From: Clostridia bacterium
Lineage (GTDB): Bacteria; Bacillota; Clostridia; TANB77; CAG-465
Length of the DNA stretch: 64,000 nt
Assembly (NCBI GenBank): GCA_026415435.1
Contig: JAOAHC010000040.1
Coordinates: 1 to 64,000, forward strand
Reading direction: 5' to 3'
Under the pieces are notes generated by a model, which saw nothing but the letters and a program-made list of their open reading frames with translations, ran no database searches and was not told the DNA's origin. This document shows positions 17,001 through 25,261 of the stretch, piece by piece (positions within the stretch are counted from its first letter, which is position 1; the number at the start of each line of letters is the position of its first letter). Made by a program: the position numbers and the translations under genes.

Positions 17001-17044
17001 AAAGTTTAAAAACTGTTAATTTAATTTAACAGTTTTTAAACTTT
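17001..17044. terminator. Bidirectional terminator embedded in the 3' end of dapA
   Basis: A perfect 19-bp stem (17001-17019 with 17026-17044) and a 6-base loop. Most of it is the coding end of dapA, which is read on the other strand, and it includes the dapA stop codon. Confidence 0.9.
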
Positions 17045-17897
17045 GTTTTAATATATCTATATTTTTTTTACTTAGATCACATAGAGGTAATCTACATTTA
17101 CCTACATCATAACCTAAAATATTCATTGCCTCTTTAATTGGTGCAGGATTAACTTCAATAAATAAATTTTTTATTAATTCAAAATATTTAAGTTGTAGAT
17201 CAAGGGATTCACTTAATTTATTTTTAAAAAACAATTCACAAATATCGTGTGTTTGTTTTGGTAATATATTTGCAATAACAGATATTACACCAGCTCCTCC
17301 TATAGATAATACAGGTACAATCTGATCATCATTTCCTGAATATATTGCAAAATTTTTTGGGAGTTTAGAAGCAATTTCTGTAATTTGAGCTATATTATTA
17401 CTAGCCTCTTTAACACCACATATATTAGATATTTCAGAAAGTCTTTTTAATGTATCGGGTTCAAGATTTAATGAAGTTCTACTAGGTACATTATATAATA
17501 TTATTGGAATAGTTACACTATTAGCTATTTTTTTAAAATTTAGATAAAGACCTTCTTGAGAACATTTGTTATAATATGGTGTAACCAATAGTAGTCCGTC
17601 TACTTTAGCTACATTTTCAGCATATTCGGATAATTCACAAGAGTATGAAGTATTATTACATGCAGTACCGGCGATTACAGGAATTCTTTGATCTACTACT
17701 TCAACAGTGTATTTCATGATTTTTTTTCTTTCATCATTGCTTAAGGTAGATGTTTCACCTGTCGTACCGCATACTATAATAGCATCTGTGTCATTTTCAA
17801 TTTGAAATTCAATTAATTCTTCAAGTTTGGAATAATTTACATTATTATCTTTATCAAATGGTGTGACGAGAGCCACTCCTGAACCTTTAAAAATCAT
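17016..17897 (-). CDS. dapA: 4-hydroxy-tetrahydrodipicolinate synthase
   Basis: A 293-residue TIM-barrel enzyme that condenses pyruvate with aspartate semialdehyde, the first step specific to lysine, diaminopimelate and (in spores) dipicolinate synthesis. It shows GTTGETSTL (about 43), TPYYNKCS with Tyr 107, LYNVPSRTS with Tyr near 133, and the Schiff-base Lys in CGVKEAS near 162. Length is typical. A GTG at 17906 is in frame, but it is part of the AAGGTG ribosome site that serves ATG 17897, so I chose the ATG. No lysine riboswitch was seen in the short upstream region. The last codons form a terminator stem. Confidence 0.93.
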   Translation of the reverse strand: MIFKGSGVALVTPFDKDNNVNYSKLEELIEFQIENDTDAIIVCGTTGETSTLSNDERKKIMKYTVEVVDQRIPVIAGTACNNTSYSCELSEYAENVAKVDGLLLVTPYYNKCSQEGLYLNFKKIANSVTIPIILYNVPSRTSLNLEPDTLKRLSEISNICGVKEASNNIAQITEIASKLPKNFAIYSGNDDQIVPVLSIGGAGVISVIANILPKQTHDICELFFKNKLSESLDLQLKYFELIKNLFIEVNPAPIKEAMNILGYDVGKCRLPLCDLSKKNIDILKQSLKTVKLN

Positions 17898-17952
17898 AAA
17901 TATCACCTTAGTATAATATATTTTAAAAATTATAAAATATGATCTTTATAAT

Positions 17953-17990
17953 AAAAAATGCACAAATACATCGTGTATTTGTGCAAAAAA
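17953..17990 (-). terminator. Intrinsic terminator of the small minus-strand gene
   Basis: TGCACAAATACA (17959-17970) and TGTATTTGTGCA (17974-17985) form a perfect 12-bp stem with a 3-base loop, flanked by A/T runs. It is directly downstream of the stop at 17994. Confidence 0.9.
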
Positions 17991-17993
17991 TTT

Positions 17994-18257
17994 TCAGGAA
18001 GCCTTACTACTATAATCGACTATATAAAGCCTATCTTCATTGTAATTACTTTGGGATATTTCTACAAAAACTCCAAATTCTATTAGAAAAAACCACCTTA
18101 AATGTGAAAGAAGAGTTTGTTCGTCAAACGTTTTCAAAAAGACACTGGTTTCAATATTTGGTTTTTTAAGATAATAAAATCCAAAATAGAAATTGCAATC
18201 TAATAATTTTATAAGTTCTTCTCGAGACTTAGAATATAGTTTGGGATCAATGTTCAT
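17994..18257 (-). CDS. Small unknown protein (87 aa)
   Basis: An 87-residue soluble protein beginning MNIDPKLYSKSREELIKLL, with many aromatic residues in the middle (NFYFGFYYLKK) and an acidic end. The open frame extends upstream to 18341, but AGGAG lies 7 bases before the ATG at 18257 and a good promoter maps between, so the short form is the gene. I do not recognise the family. It has its own promoter and terminator, so it is a single-gene unit facing dapA from the same strand. Confidence 0.6.
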   Translation of the reverse strand: MNIDPKLYSKSREELIKLLDCNFYFGFYYLKKPNIETSVFLKTFDEQTLLSHLRWFFLIEFGVFVEISQSNYNEDRLYIVDYSSKAS

Positions 18258-18312
18258 GATTAGTCTCCTTTCAATATAGTTAATATTAAAACACCGATAT
18301 ATAATTGCACTT

Positions 18313-18341
18313 ATTATAACATAAATAGGAATAGGTTTCAA
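18313..18341 (-). promoter_or_regulatory. Promoter of the 87-aa gene
   Basis: On the minus strand TTGAAA (18341-18336), a 17-base spacer and TATAAT (18318-18313) lie about 55 bases before the ATG. Confidence 0.65.
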
Positions 18342-18498
18342 TATATACGCTAAATCGATTTTAAAATAAATTGATAAATATAAAATTCGTCAAAATCCTT
18401 ACAAATTCTTTTGTATAATATTTATATCTATATTGTTATATATAAATTATTTAAGTTAATAATATTTATAATAACTTTTAGTATACAAGGAGAAACTA

Positions 18499-19626
18499 AT
18501 GATAGATTATAAAGTATTTTTTATTAGATTTATAGGATTAATAGCAATAATTCTTACCATTTTTGGTTTTATTACTCTTAGTATATATTTTTTGCCTTTT
18601 TTAATAGCAACAATTGTAGTTATGACGATTGAACCATTAATTAGATTAATACATGAAAAATGTAAAATTAATAAAAAGATAGTCGTAGCCTTTTTAACAT
18701 TCTTTATTTATGGTATACTTGGTTTTGTCATCTTTTTAGTTTGTACGAGACTTATAAAAGAATCAGCTGCTTTAATCAATATAATACCAACACTATATGA
18801 TAAAGCAGTAAATATGTTTAATAGTAATTTTGATAAGTATAAAAATATATATGATGGATTACCAGAGACTATAACAATAAAAATATATGATATAGGAACA
18901 GGGATTTTAACTCAAATAACTCAGACAGTTACCGATATACTTAACTCGATTTTTAACTTTATAATGTTTTTGCCAACAATAGTAATGTATGCAGTAGTAA
19001 CAATTCTTGCAACTTACTTTATTGGAGTGGATAAAAATAAGTTTTTGAGAGTTTTAAAGGATACTTTACCTAAAAAATGGTATGATAATTTTGTCAACAT
19101 AATAGATAGGTCAATAAGCTCTGTTTTAAAATATTTTAAAGCAGAGATAACTATAGCAGGTATTACATTTATACTACTAATAGTAGCTTTCATTATAGTA
19201 GGTCAACCATATCCGTTTACAATAGCAATTTTTCTTGCACTTTTAGATGTTTTGCCTGTAATTGGAATAGGTGCTGCTATGGTACCATGGGCAATATATT
19301 TAGGCATAATAGGTGATATATCAGGATCAATGAAAATAATTGTTATATATACAATATTACTAATTATTAGGCAAATAATAGAGCCGAAGATAGTGAGTAA
19401 TACCCTTGGAATAAAGCCAATTGTAACACTGTTTTCAATGTTTCTTGGATTTAAAATACTTGGAATACTTGGTATTATAGCAGGTCCAATACTTGCACTT
19501 ATACTAAAAGATGTATTTAATATAGTGCTTGAAACAGGCTATATTAAAAGTATGTTTGTAGAAAGAAAAGGACTTAAGAAAAGATATAGAAAAAGAGACA
19601 AGGTAAATATATCAATGTTTTTATAG
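18499..19626 (+). CDS. ytvI: AI-2E/PerM family permease, YtvI type
   Basis: A 375-residue polytopic protein of the AI-2E exporter-like (PerM) superfamily. Two N-terminal helices, a long amphipathic middle (about 80-150) and five to six C-terminal helices include the conserved DVLPVIGIG and RQIIEPKIVSNTLGI segments. Clostridial and Bacillus proteins of this length and layout are usually called the sporulation membrane protein YtvI. The transported substrate is unknown. AAGGAG lies 8 bases before the ATG. It is a stand-alone gene. Assignment to the superfamily is firm; the YtvI name is likely. Confidence 0.8.
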   Translation: MIDYKVFFIRFIGLIAIILTIFGFITLSIYFLPFLIATIVVMTIEPLIRLIHEKCKINKKIVVAFLTFFIYGILGFVIFLVCTRLIKESAALINIIPTLYDKAVNMFNSNFDKYKNIYDGLPETITIKIYDIGTGILTQITQTVTDILNSIFNFIMFLPTIVMYAVVTILATYFIGVDKNKFLRVLKDTLPKKWYDNFVNIIDRSISSVLKYFKAEITIAGITFILLIVAFIIVGQPYPFTIAIFLALLDVLPVIGIGAAMVPWAIYLGIIGDISGSMKIIVIYTILLIIRQIIEPKIVSNTLGIKPIVTLFSMFLGFKILGILGIIAGPILALILKDVFNIVLETGYIKSMFVERKGLKKRYRKRDKVNISMFL

Positions 19627-19735
19627 AATTTTATTAAAAATATGTAAATATTGATCTTTAGTATAATTTGTGGTAATCTATATATGGATATAAATTTATT
19701 TTAATAATATTATTATTGTTATTGGAGGAATGGCT

Positions 19736-20230
19736 ATGGATGAAAAAATAATAGAAATGCAAAATAATATTGAGAATAAGAAGAAAAAATTGTGTATAGC
19801 CAATGAGCGGCTAACACTTGCTAATCAAGAACTTAAAAATGCTCAACAAATGGTTGAGGATATTTCAAAAACTTTATCAGAAGAATAACGAAATTTCGAA
19901 AACTTTTTGAGATCTAAACTTCCTGAAAAAATATTAACAGATGAATTATTAACTCTATGCCAGAAAAATAATTTAAGTATTTCATATTTCGAGGAAGTAT
20001 ACTATTATGATGATCCTGATGATATATATTCAATAGGTTGGTACAAAAAGATCTATGCGAGTATTGATGGATTCTATGAAATAATAATATCAGAAATAGA
20101 GGTAAATGAGAAGAAAAAATATAAAAATGACATAACCAATTCATTACGTATTAATATATCTTTAAGAGGTATACAGTATATAAAAGATAAACAAGAACAA
20201 TTAATTAATCTTGCATCATTATTCAGATGA
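19736..20230 (+). pseudogene. Unknown gene interrupted by one in-frame TAA
   Basis: GGAGG at 19723-19727 is placed for the ATG at 19736, which opens a 50-codon coiled-coil frame (from MDEKIIEMQNN to LSEE) ending at TAA 19886-19888. The same frame continues without another stop to 20230, adding about 113 residues (RNFENFLRSKLPEK onward, then an acidic/Tyr-rich middle YYYDDPDD). The downstream part has no ribosome site of its own; only a TTG at 19907 could start it. The simplest view is one 164-codon gene broken by a nonsense change. Read-through or a sequencing error are alternatives. No domain was recognised. A terminator follows. Confidence 0.6.
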
Positions 20231-20261
20231 TTAATAGTTTTTGAGATTATTTTTAAATAAG

Positions 20262-20292
20262 TTTCCACCAGCTAAGTTGGTGGAAATTTTTA
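20262..20292 (+). terminator. Intrinsic terminator
   Basis: TTTCCACCA (20262-20270) and TGGTGGAAA (20278-20286) form a 9-bp GC-rich stem with a 7-base loop, then a T-rich tail. Confidence 0.85.
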
Positions 20293-20510
20293 TTGTTTTT
20301 AAGACTAAGGATATTGTCCATAAAAATGCATAGGTTGAACTACCGATATTGATATGATATATTTTTATAATAAATGATAGACTTACGATAAAACTGATTT
20401 TTAGACATTTCAAAATTTAACATAATAGTTTGACTTTTGAGGTGTAATTTTAATACCAAAATGTTATTTTAAAATACATCCTTATATATTTACATAAAAA
20501 TGATAAAATA
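20293..20510. other. Non-coding stretch before the exopolysaccharide promoter
   Basis: About 220 bases between the terminator and the -35 box. A 60-codon minus-strand frame crosses it but has no ribosome site and runs through the terminator. I see no gene. The right end carries TTTACATAAAAA, a likely UP element. Confidence 0.5.
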
Positions 20511-20556
20511 TTGACATATAATGTCGAAATATGATATAATATAAGAAAATTCGACA
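20511..20556 (+). promoter_or_regulatory. Promoter of the exopolysaccharide operon with flanking inverted repeat
   Basis: TTGACA (20511-20516) and TATAAT (20535-20540) are 18 bases apart. A perfect 7-base inverted repeat, TGTCGAA (20522-20528) and TTCGACA (20550-20556), brackets the -10 box. It would be well placed as an operator. No regulator gene lies beside it. Confidence 0.65.
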
Positions 20557-20604
20557 AATATAATACATAATTTTTGAACATTAATTAAATCATGGAGGTT
20601 AAGC

Positions 20605-21291
20605 ATGGAAGAAATAGAATTAAACGATATTTTAAATATTTTTAGAGGTAAAATATTTTTTATAATAATACTAACTTTGGTTATTACAACAATTGGCTCT
20701 GTGTATGTAACTTTTTTTCAAAAACCACTTTATATGGCAGAAACAACTATGGTTCTAACTGCTCCAGTTAGCGCAAATTCAAATGGGCAATCAACGCAAG
20801 CTATAACTCAAAACGATATACTTTTAAATCAAAAGTTAGTTTCTACTTATGGTGAAATTATAAAATCTAAAAAGATATCTTCAAAAGTAATAGAAAATTT
20901 AAAATTAAATTATACACCTCAGCAGATAAATTCAATGGTAACGGTAAGTTTTAAAAAAAATACTGAGATGCTTCAAATAAATGTTCTGAGTGATGACCCT
21001 CAAAATTCTGCTAATATTGCTAATAATGTTGCTGAAGTTTTTGGCAAAGAAATAGTAAGTATTTACAATATAAAGAATGTCTCAATAATTGATAAAGCTG
21101 AAGTAAATAATTCTCCATATGGTTTTAATGTAATAAAAGATATAATAATGTTTTTTACAATTGGATTTGTGTTATCAATAATACTTTCATTTGTTATATA
21201 TTTCTTTGACACAACAGTAAAAAACCCAGAAGAAGTTGAGCTAAAGACGGGATTGCCTTTATTAGCTATAATTCCAATATATAAGAAATAA
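20605..21291 (+). CDS. Wzz/YveK-type chain-length determinant, kinase activator
   Basis: A 228-residue Wzz-domain membrane protein, the Firmicute CpsC/CapA/YveK type. One helix near residues 16-36 and one near 176-198 hold an outside-facing domain between them. A proline-containing stretch follows the first helix, and the protein ends in a short cytoplasmic tail (DTTVKNPEEVELKTGL) that in homologues contacts and activates the tyrosine kinase encoded next. It controls polymer length together with the kinase. GGAGG precedes the ATG. First gene of the operon, directly after the promoter. Confidence 0.9.
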   Translation: MEEIELNDILNIFRGKIFFIIILTLVITTIGSVYVTFFQKPLYMAETTMVLTAPVSANSNGQSTQAITQNDILLNQKLVSTYGEIIKSKKISSKVIENLKLNYTPQQINSMVTVSFKKNTEMLQINVLSDDPQNSANIANNVAEVFGKEIVSIYNIKNVSIIDKAEVNNSPYGFNVIKDIIMFFTIGFVLSIILSFVIYFFDTTVKNPEEVELKTGLPLLAIIPIYKK

Positions 21292-21301
21292 GGGGGAAGT
21301 T

Positions 21302-22132
21302 ATGAAAATTCTTAAAAGTAAAATTCAAAAGTTGGTTAATGAATTAGTAGTTCATGATGATCCAAAATCTCCAATATCTGAAAAATTAAGAACACTTAGA
21401 ACTAATATACTTTTTTCATCTGTTGATGAAGAGATAAAAACTATACTTGTTACAAGCCCTACACCAGGTGACGGGAAAAGCTGGATATCCGCAAACCTTG
21501 CTACCGCATTTGCGCAAACAGGAAATAAAGTTTTGCTTATAGATAGTGATATGAGAAAGGGTAGACAGCATAAGATCTTTGGTATGGATAATTCTTTTGG
21601 TTTTTCCAACTATTTATTAGAATATGGTAAAAGAAAAATACAACCTCAAATTCAAGAGCAACCTGTAGAGCAAAATGATAATCAATCAAATGAAAATGAA
21701 TTTGATAGTGATATAGATCAAGAAGTTAAAAAAACAGTTAGTAAATTTAGGGAGACTGATATACCAAATCTATATGTTATGACAGCTGGCAGTGTTCCAC
21801 CGAATCCGTCTGAACTACTTGGTTCTAAAAAGATGCTAAAATTTATGGAAAGTATCAAAAAAAAGTTTTCAGTTATTATATTTGATGGACCACCTGTAAA
21901 TGTAGTTACAGATTCACTTATACTTACTAGATTAGTTGATACAACAGTTCTCGTGGCTGCAATAAAAAATACACAAATAAAGCATTTAGATACAGCAAAA
22001 AAATCTATTGAAAATGTAGGTGGTAAAATAGCAGGCGTGGTTGTAAATAAGCTTCCGGTTACAAATGCATCACAGTATAAAGAGTATTACGAATATTACC
22101 AAAGGAAGGAAGATACTGCTAAGAAGAATTAG
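21302..22132 (+). CDS. CpsD/CapB-type tyrosine kinase (BY-kinase)
   Basis: A 276-residue cytoplasmic bacterial tyrosine kinase. Walker A is SPTPGDGKSW (about 51-60), Walker A' is VLLIDSDMRKG (about 78-88), and Walker B is VIIFDGPPVN. The C-terminus holds a Tyr cluster (YKEYYEYYQ) that is the usual autophosphorylation site. A Gln/Glu/Asn-rich insert of about 35 residues (from about 115) is longer than in typical homologues. With the Wzz protein and the PHP phosphatase it forms the phosphorylation cycle that controls polysaccharide assembly. GGGGGAAG precedes the ATG. Confidence 0.92.
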   Translation: MKILKSKIQKLVNELVVHDDPKSPISEKLRTLRTNILFSSVDEEIKTILVTSPTPGDGKSWISANLATAFAQTGNKVLLIDSDMRKGRQHKIFGMDNSFGFSNYLLEYGKRKIQPQIQEQPVEQNDNQSNENEFDSDIDQEVKKTVSKFRETDIPNLYVMTAGSVPPNPSELLGSKKMLKFMESIKKKFSVIIFDGPPVNVVTDSLILTRLVDTTVLVAAIKNTQIKHLDTAKKSIENVGGKIAGVVVNKLPVTNASQYKEYYEYYQRKEDTAKKN

Positions 22133-22148
22133 TGATATAGGTGATAAT

Positions 22149-22949
22149 ATGATTGATATACATACACATATTCTCTCTGGTATTGATGATGGATCAAAAA
22201 GTTTAGAAAACAGCATTAAAATTATGGAAGAAGCTAAAAAGAATGGATACACTAAGATTGTTGTTACACCACATTACATAGAAGGTTCATATGAAACTGA
22301 TAATGAAGAAAAACTTAAATTATTGCAAATAATGCAACAAAGACTTAAAGAAAAAAATTTAGATATTGAGTTATTACTTGGTAATGAAGTATTTATAACA
22401 GAAAATATATTTTATCTTATTAAGAATAATAAAGTATGTACAATAAATAATTCAAGATATTTATTAATTGAACTACCTAGAAATGATAAGATTTTTAACA
22501 TAGATAACTATATTTTTGCTCTTAAAAATTGTGGCATTATACCTATAATAGCACATCCAGAAAGATATAGATATGTACAGGAGAATCCAAATATTTTGAT
22601 AGAGTATATAGAGAAGGGTGCTCTTTTTCAGTTAAATACAGAAAGCTTGATTGGATCTTATGGTAGAGCATCAAAAAAAACAGCAAAAATTTTAGTTGAA
22701 AATAATATGGTTCAATTTTTAGCAACAGACAGTCATAGGACAAACAGGGAATATGACAATATAACAAATGTTAAAAAACTACTTTTAAAACTAACTGATG
22801 AAGAAAATATAAATAGACTTATGAGCATAAATCCTGATTTAGTTATTAAAAATCAAGATATAGATGTAAAAGAGCCAATTAGGCATAAAAAGATTTTTAA
22901 AAGTGGTGGTATTTCATGTATATGGAAAAATTTTTGGAACAAAATTTAA
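22149..22949 (+). CDS. PHP-family tyrosine-protein phosphatase (CpsB/YwqE type)
   Basis: A 266-residue metal-dependent phosphatase that removes phosphate from the BY-kinase. The PHP metal motifs are IDIHTHILSGIDDG at the start, TPHY near 39, a Glu in LLGNEVF, IIAHPERY near 139 and ATDSHR near 195. An earlier in-frame ATG at 22065 lies inside the kinase gene. AGGTGA precedes ATG 22149, which begins exactly at the conserved domain, so that start is chosen. The last 30 residues (from about 240) are basic. The VanZ-like gene begins before its stop codon. Confidence 0.9.
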   Translation: MIDIHTHILSGIDDGSKSLENSIKIMEEAKKNGYTKIVVTPHYIEGSYETDNEEKLKLLQIMQQRLKEKNLDIELLLGNEVFITENIFYLIKNNKVCTINNSRYLLIELPRNDKIFNIDNYIFALKNCGIIPIIAHPERYRYVQENPNILIEYIEKGALFQLNTESLIGSYGRASKKTAKILVENNMVQFLATDSHRTNREYDNITNVKKLLLKLTDEENINRLMSINPDLVIKNQDIDVKEPIRHKKIFKSGGISCIWKNFWNKI

Positions 22950-23398
22950 GAATAATTTGCATAGTATTATTAATAATTTTACTTATTGTTATATTTATAT
23001 TTTCAAGTCAGAATTCTAGAGAATCTTTAAATACGAGTAGTAAAGTTACAAATATAATACTTAAAATTCAAGATAAAATATATGGTAATAGAAATAATCC
23101 CTCTTTAGTTAGAATAAATGATTTACAAGTTTTAATAAGAAAACTTGCACATTATATTTTATATATTTTTGTAGGTGTATTACTTATAATTATTTTTACA
23201 ACACTTAGCTTTGATGATAAATATAGGCTTATTTTATCAATGCTAATAAGTGGTAATCTAGCATCAATAGATGAAATACATCAAATGTTTATATATGGTA
23301 GAACACCAAAGTTAACGGATGGATGTAGGTATATATATGTTAGGTGCTTTAACAGGAATATGTATCGTATATGTGGTAAAAAATATGTTTTCGAATAA
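22916..23398 (+). pseudogene. VanZ-like membrane protein, C-terminus frame-shifted
   Basis: VanZ-family membrane protein with helices near residues 11-30, 75-95 and 102-120, and the conserved SQNSRESL, KLAHYILYIFVG, SIDEIHQMFIYGR and TPKLTD segments. After TPKLTD the frame turns polar (GCRYIYVRCF), although the family should have a last helix there. The +1 frame gives that helix (DVGIYMLGALTGICIVYVV). The switch coincides with GGATGGAT at 23317-23324, so a 4-base duplication explains it. Without it the gene would run to 23429 and overlap the next start. Starts at 22916 and 22922 are both possible. The role of VanZ proteins in polysaccharide loci is unclear. Confidence 0.75.
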
Positions 23399-23415
23399 GA
23401 AGGGGGTATTAAGCA

Positions 23416-24090
23416 ATGAATATAAATAATATGGACGTATTATCTGTTGAAAGAATAGATAGTAGTGAAAGTATATACAATAGACTTACAAAGAGAAGCT
23501 TTGATATATTAATGGCTTCAATTGGAATTAGTATTCTTATACCAATAGCAGCTATAATAGCTGTCATATACTTATTTATTCCTGGACAGTCGAATATATT
23601 TTTTGTTCAACAAAGAATAGGGAAAAACGGTAAACTTTTTAAAATGTATAAGTTTCAAACTATGATTGATAATGCTGATGATGAATTAATAAAGTTTCTT
23701 AGTGAAAATGAAGAGGCAAGGCAGGAGTATAAAATCAAGAAAAAATTAACTAATGACCCAAGAATAACAATAGTAGGGAAATTTTTAAGAAGGACAAGCA
23801 TCGATGAATTTCCACAATTTATAAATATACTTAAAGGTGAAATGAGTATTGTGGGTCCAAGACCTTATCTTCCAAGAGAAATAGATGATATGGGAACATA
23901 TTACGACTATATAATAAAATGTAAACCTGGTCTTACTGGAATGTGGCAAATATCTGGAAGGAATGATATTAGTTTTGAAAATAGGCTTAAAATAGATTAC
24001 AAGTATGTTCAAAATAATTCAATAAGAAATGATGCTAAGATAGTATTTAAAACTATTGAAAATACTCTTATAGGTAGGGGTGCACTATAA
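23416..24090 (+). CDS. Undecaprenyl-phosphate sugar phosphotransferase (initiating enzyme)
   Basis: A 224-residue polyprenyl-phosphate sugar-1-phosphate transferase (WbaP/EpsL/CpsE catalytic domain type). It moves a sugar phosphate from a UDP sugar onto undecaprenyl phosphate, the first step of each repeat unit. It has one N-terminal membrane helix or re-entrant helix (about 30-56), then KMYKFQTM, the catalytic-region SIDEFPQFINILKGEMS, VGPRPYLP and the C-terminal PGLTGMWQISGRNDISF. Only the short catalytic form is present, without the extra helices of WbaP. AAGAAGGGGG precedes the ATG. The sugar cannot be told. Confidence 0.92.
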   Translation: MNINNMDVLSVERIDSSESIYNRLTKRSFDILMASIGISILIPIAAIIAVIYLFIPGQSNIFFVQQRIGKNGKLFKMYKFQTMIDNADDELIKFLSENEEARQEYKIKKKLTNDPRITIVGKFLRRTSIDEFPQFINILKGEMSIVGPRPYLPREIDDMGTYYDYIIKCKPGLTGMWQISGRNDISFENRLKIDYKYVQNNSIRNDAKIVFKTIENTLIGRGAL

Positions 24091-24113
24091 TTTTAAAAAA
24101 GGATGAGGAAAAG

Positions 24114-25241
24114 ATGAGTCTTAAAAAAATTGTATATATTGCTGAGTCTGCTGGTGGAGTTGCTGAATATCTAAAAAATTTTCTAAATAATACTTCACAA
24201 GAATTTGAAAATTTTTTAATTGTATCATATAACTATAAAAATATAATCTCACAGTTTAAATATATTAAAAGTGAAAATATATATTATGTTGATATGGTAA
24301 GAGATATAAGCTTAGTAAAAGATATAAGTGCTATATTTAAAATACGAAAATTTATTAAACAGATTAATCCAGACACAGTATATATGCATAGTAGTAAGGC
24401 TGGTGCTTTAGGAAGATGTTCTTTATTATTTTGTAAAAAAAGAATTAAAAAAATATATAATGCTCATGGTTGGTATTTTAATGCTAGTATTAATAAAATA
24501 AAAAAAATAATCTTTACTTTAATAGAAAGAATTCTTGCTCTCAATACAGATATAATAGTTAATATTTCTTATTCAGAGTTAACATCTGCTTTAAAAAATA
24601 AAGTAGGAAATATTAAGAAGAATATATTAATTGAAAATGCAGTGCCTTTTGAAAAGTATGAAGTTAACCAAGAAGCAAGAAATACAATTAGGAATAAATA
24701 TAACCTTAAAAATTCAGATATACTTGTTGGTATAGTTGGTAGATTAAGTGAGCAAAAAGATCCAATTACAACTATTAAAGTTGCTGAAATAATTATTAAA
24801 AAATATTCAAATGTATACTTTATGTTTGTTGGAGACGGTAATTTAAAAAATGAAGTTATAGAATATTCAATAAAAAATAAAATAAAAGATAATATCATAA
24901 TTACAGGATGGGTAGAAGACGTAGAAAACTATATTAATGCTTTTGATATAGCGATGCTTCCTTCAATGTGGGAAGGATTTGGACTTGCTATTACAGAATA
25001 TGTTGCAAACAAAAAAATGATAGTTGCAAGTAAAGTTGGTGGCATTGAAGATATATTAAAAGATTATCAATATAGCTATTTAATTCAAAGTGGAGACTAT
25101 AACCAGTTTGCAAAAAAAATATCTAGTATAATTCAAAATAAAGAATATATAATTGATAAGAATGTATTAAATTACGAATTATTATCATCAAGATATTCAA
25201 TGAGAAGATTAATTAATGAACATATGGAAGTTTTTAAGTGA
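24114..25241 (+). CDS. GT4 glycosyltransferase
   Basis: A 375-residue GT-B enzyme of family 4. The N-terminal acceptor domain begins IVYIAESAGGVAEYL, with the HSSKAG and NAHGWYFN elements. The C-terminal donor domain starts at VGIVGRLSEQKDP (about 204), and the E-x7-E motif lies in SMWEGFGLAITEYVA (about 285). It resembles EpsD/EpsF-type second-step transferases that use the product of the initiating enzyme encoded just before it (inference from order). GGATGAGG precedes the ATG. No membrane helix. Confidence 0.88.
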   Translation: MSLKKIVYIAESAGGVAEYLKNFLNNTSQEFENFLIVSYNYKNIISQFKYIKSENIYYVDMVRDISLVKDISAIFKIRKFIKQINPDTVYMHSSKAGALGRCSLLFCKKRIKKIYNAHGWYFNASINKIKKIIFTLIERILALNTDIIVNISYSELTSALKNKVGNIKKNILIENAVPFEKYEVNQEARNTIRNKYNLKNSDILVGIVGRLSEQKDPITTIKVAEIIIKKYSNVYFMFVGDGNLKNEVIEYSIKNKIKDNIIITGWVEDVENYINAFDIAMLPSMWEGFGLAITEYVANKKMIVASKVGGIEDILKDYQYSYLIQSGDYNQFAKKISSIIQNKEYIIDKNVLNYELLSSRYSMRRLINEHMEVFK

Positions 25242-25261
25242 TTTTTTAGAATGGAGAAAGT

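Noticed and set aside
17897-17906. GTG at 17906 as the dapA start
   Set aside because: The GTG is part of the AAGGTG ribosome site of the ATG at 17897.
20231-20413. A 60-codon minus-strand frame in the gap before the exopolysaccharide operon
   Set aside because: Runs through the terminator hairpin and has no ribosome site.
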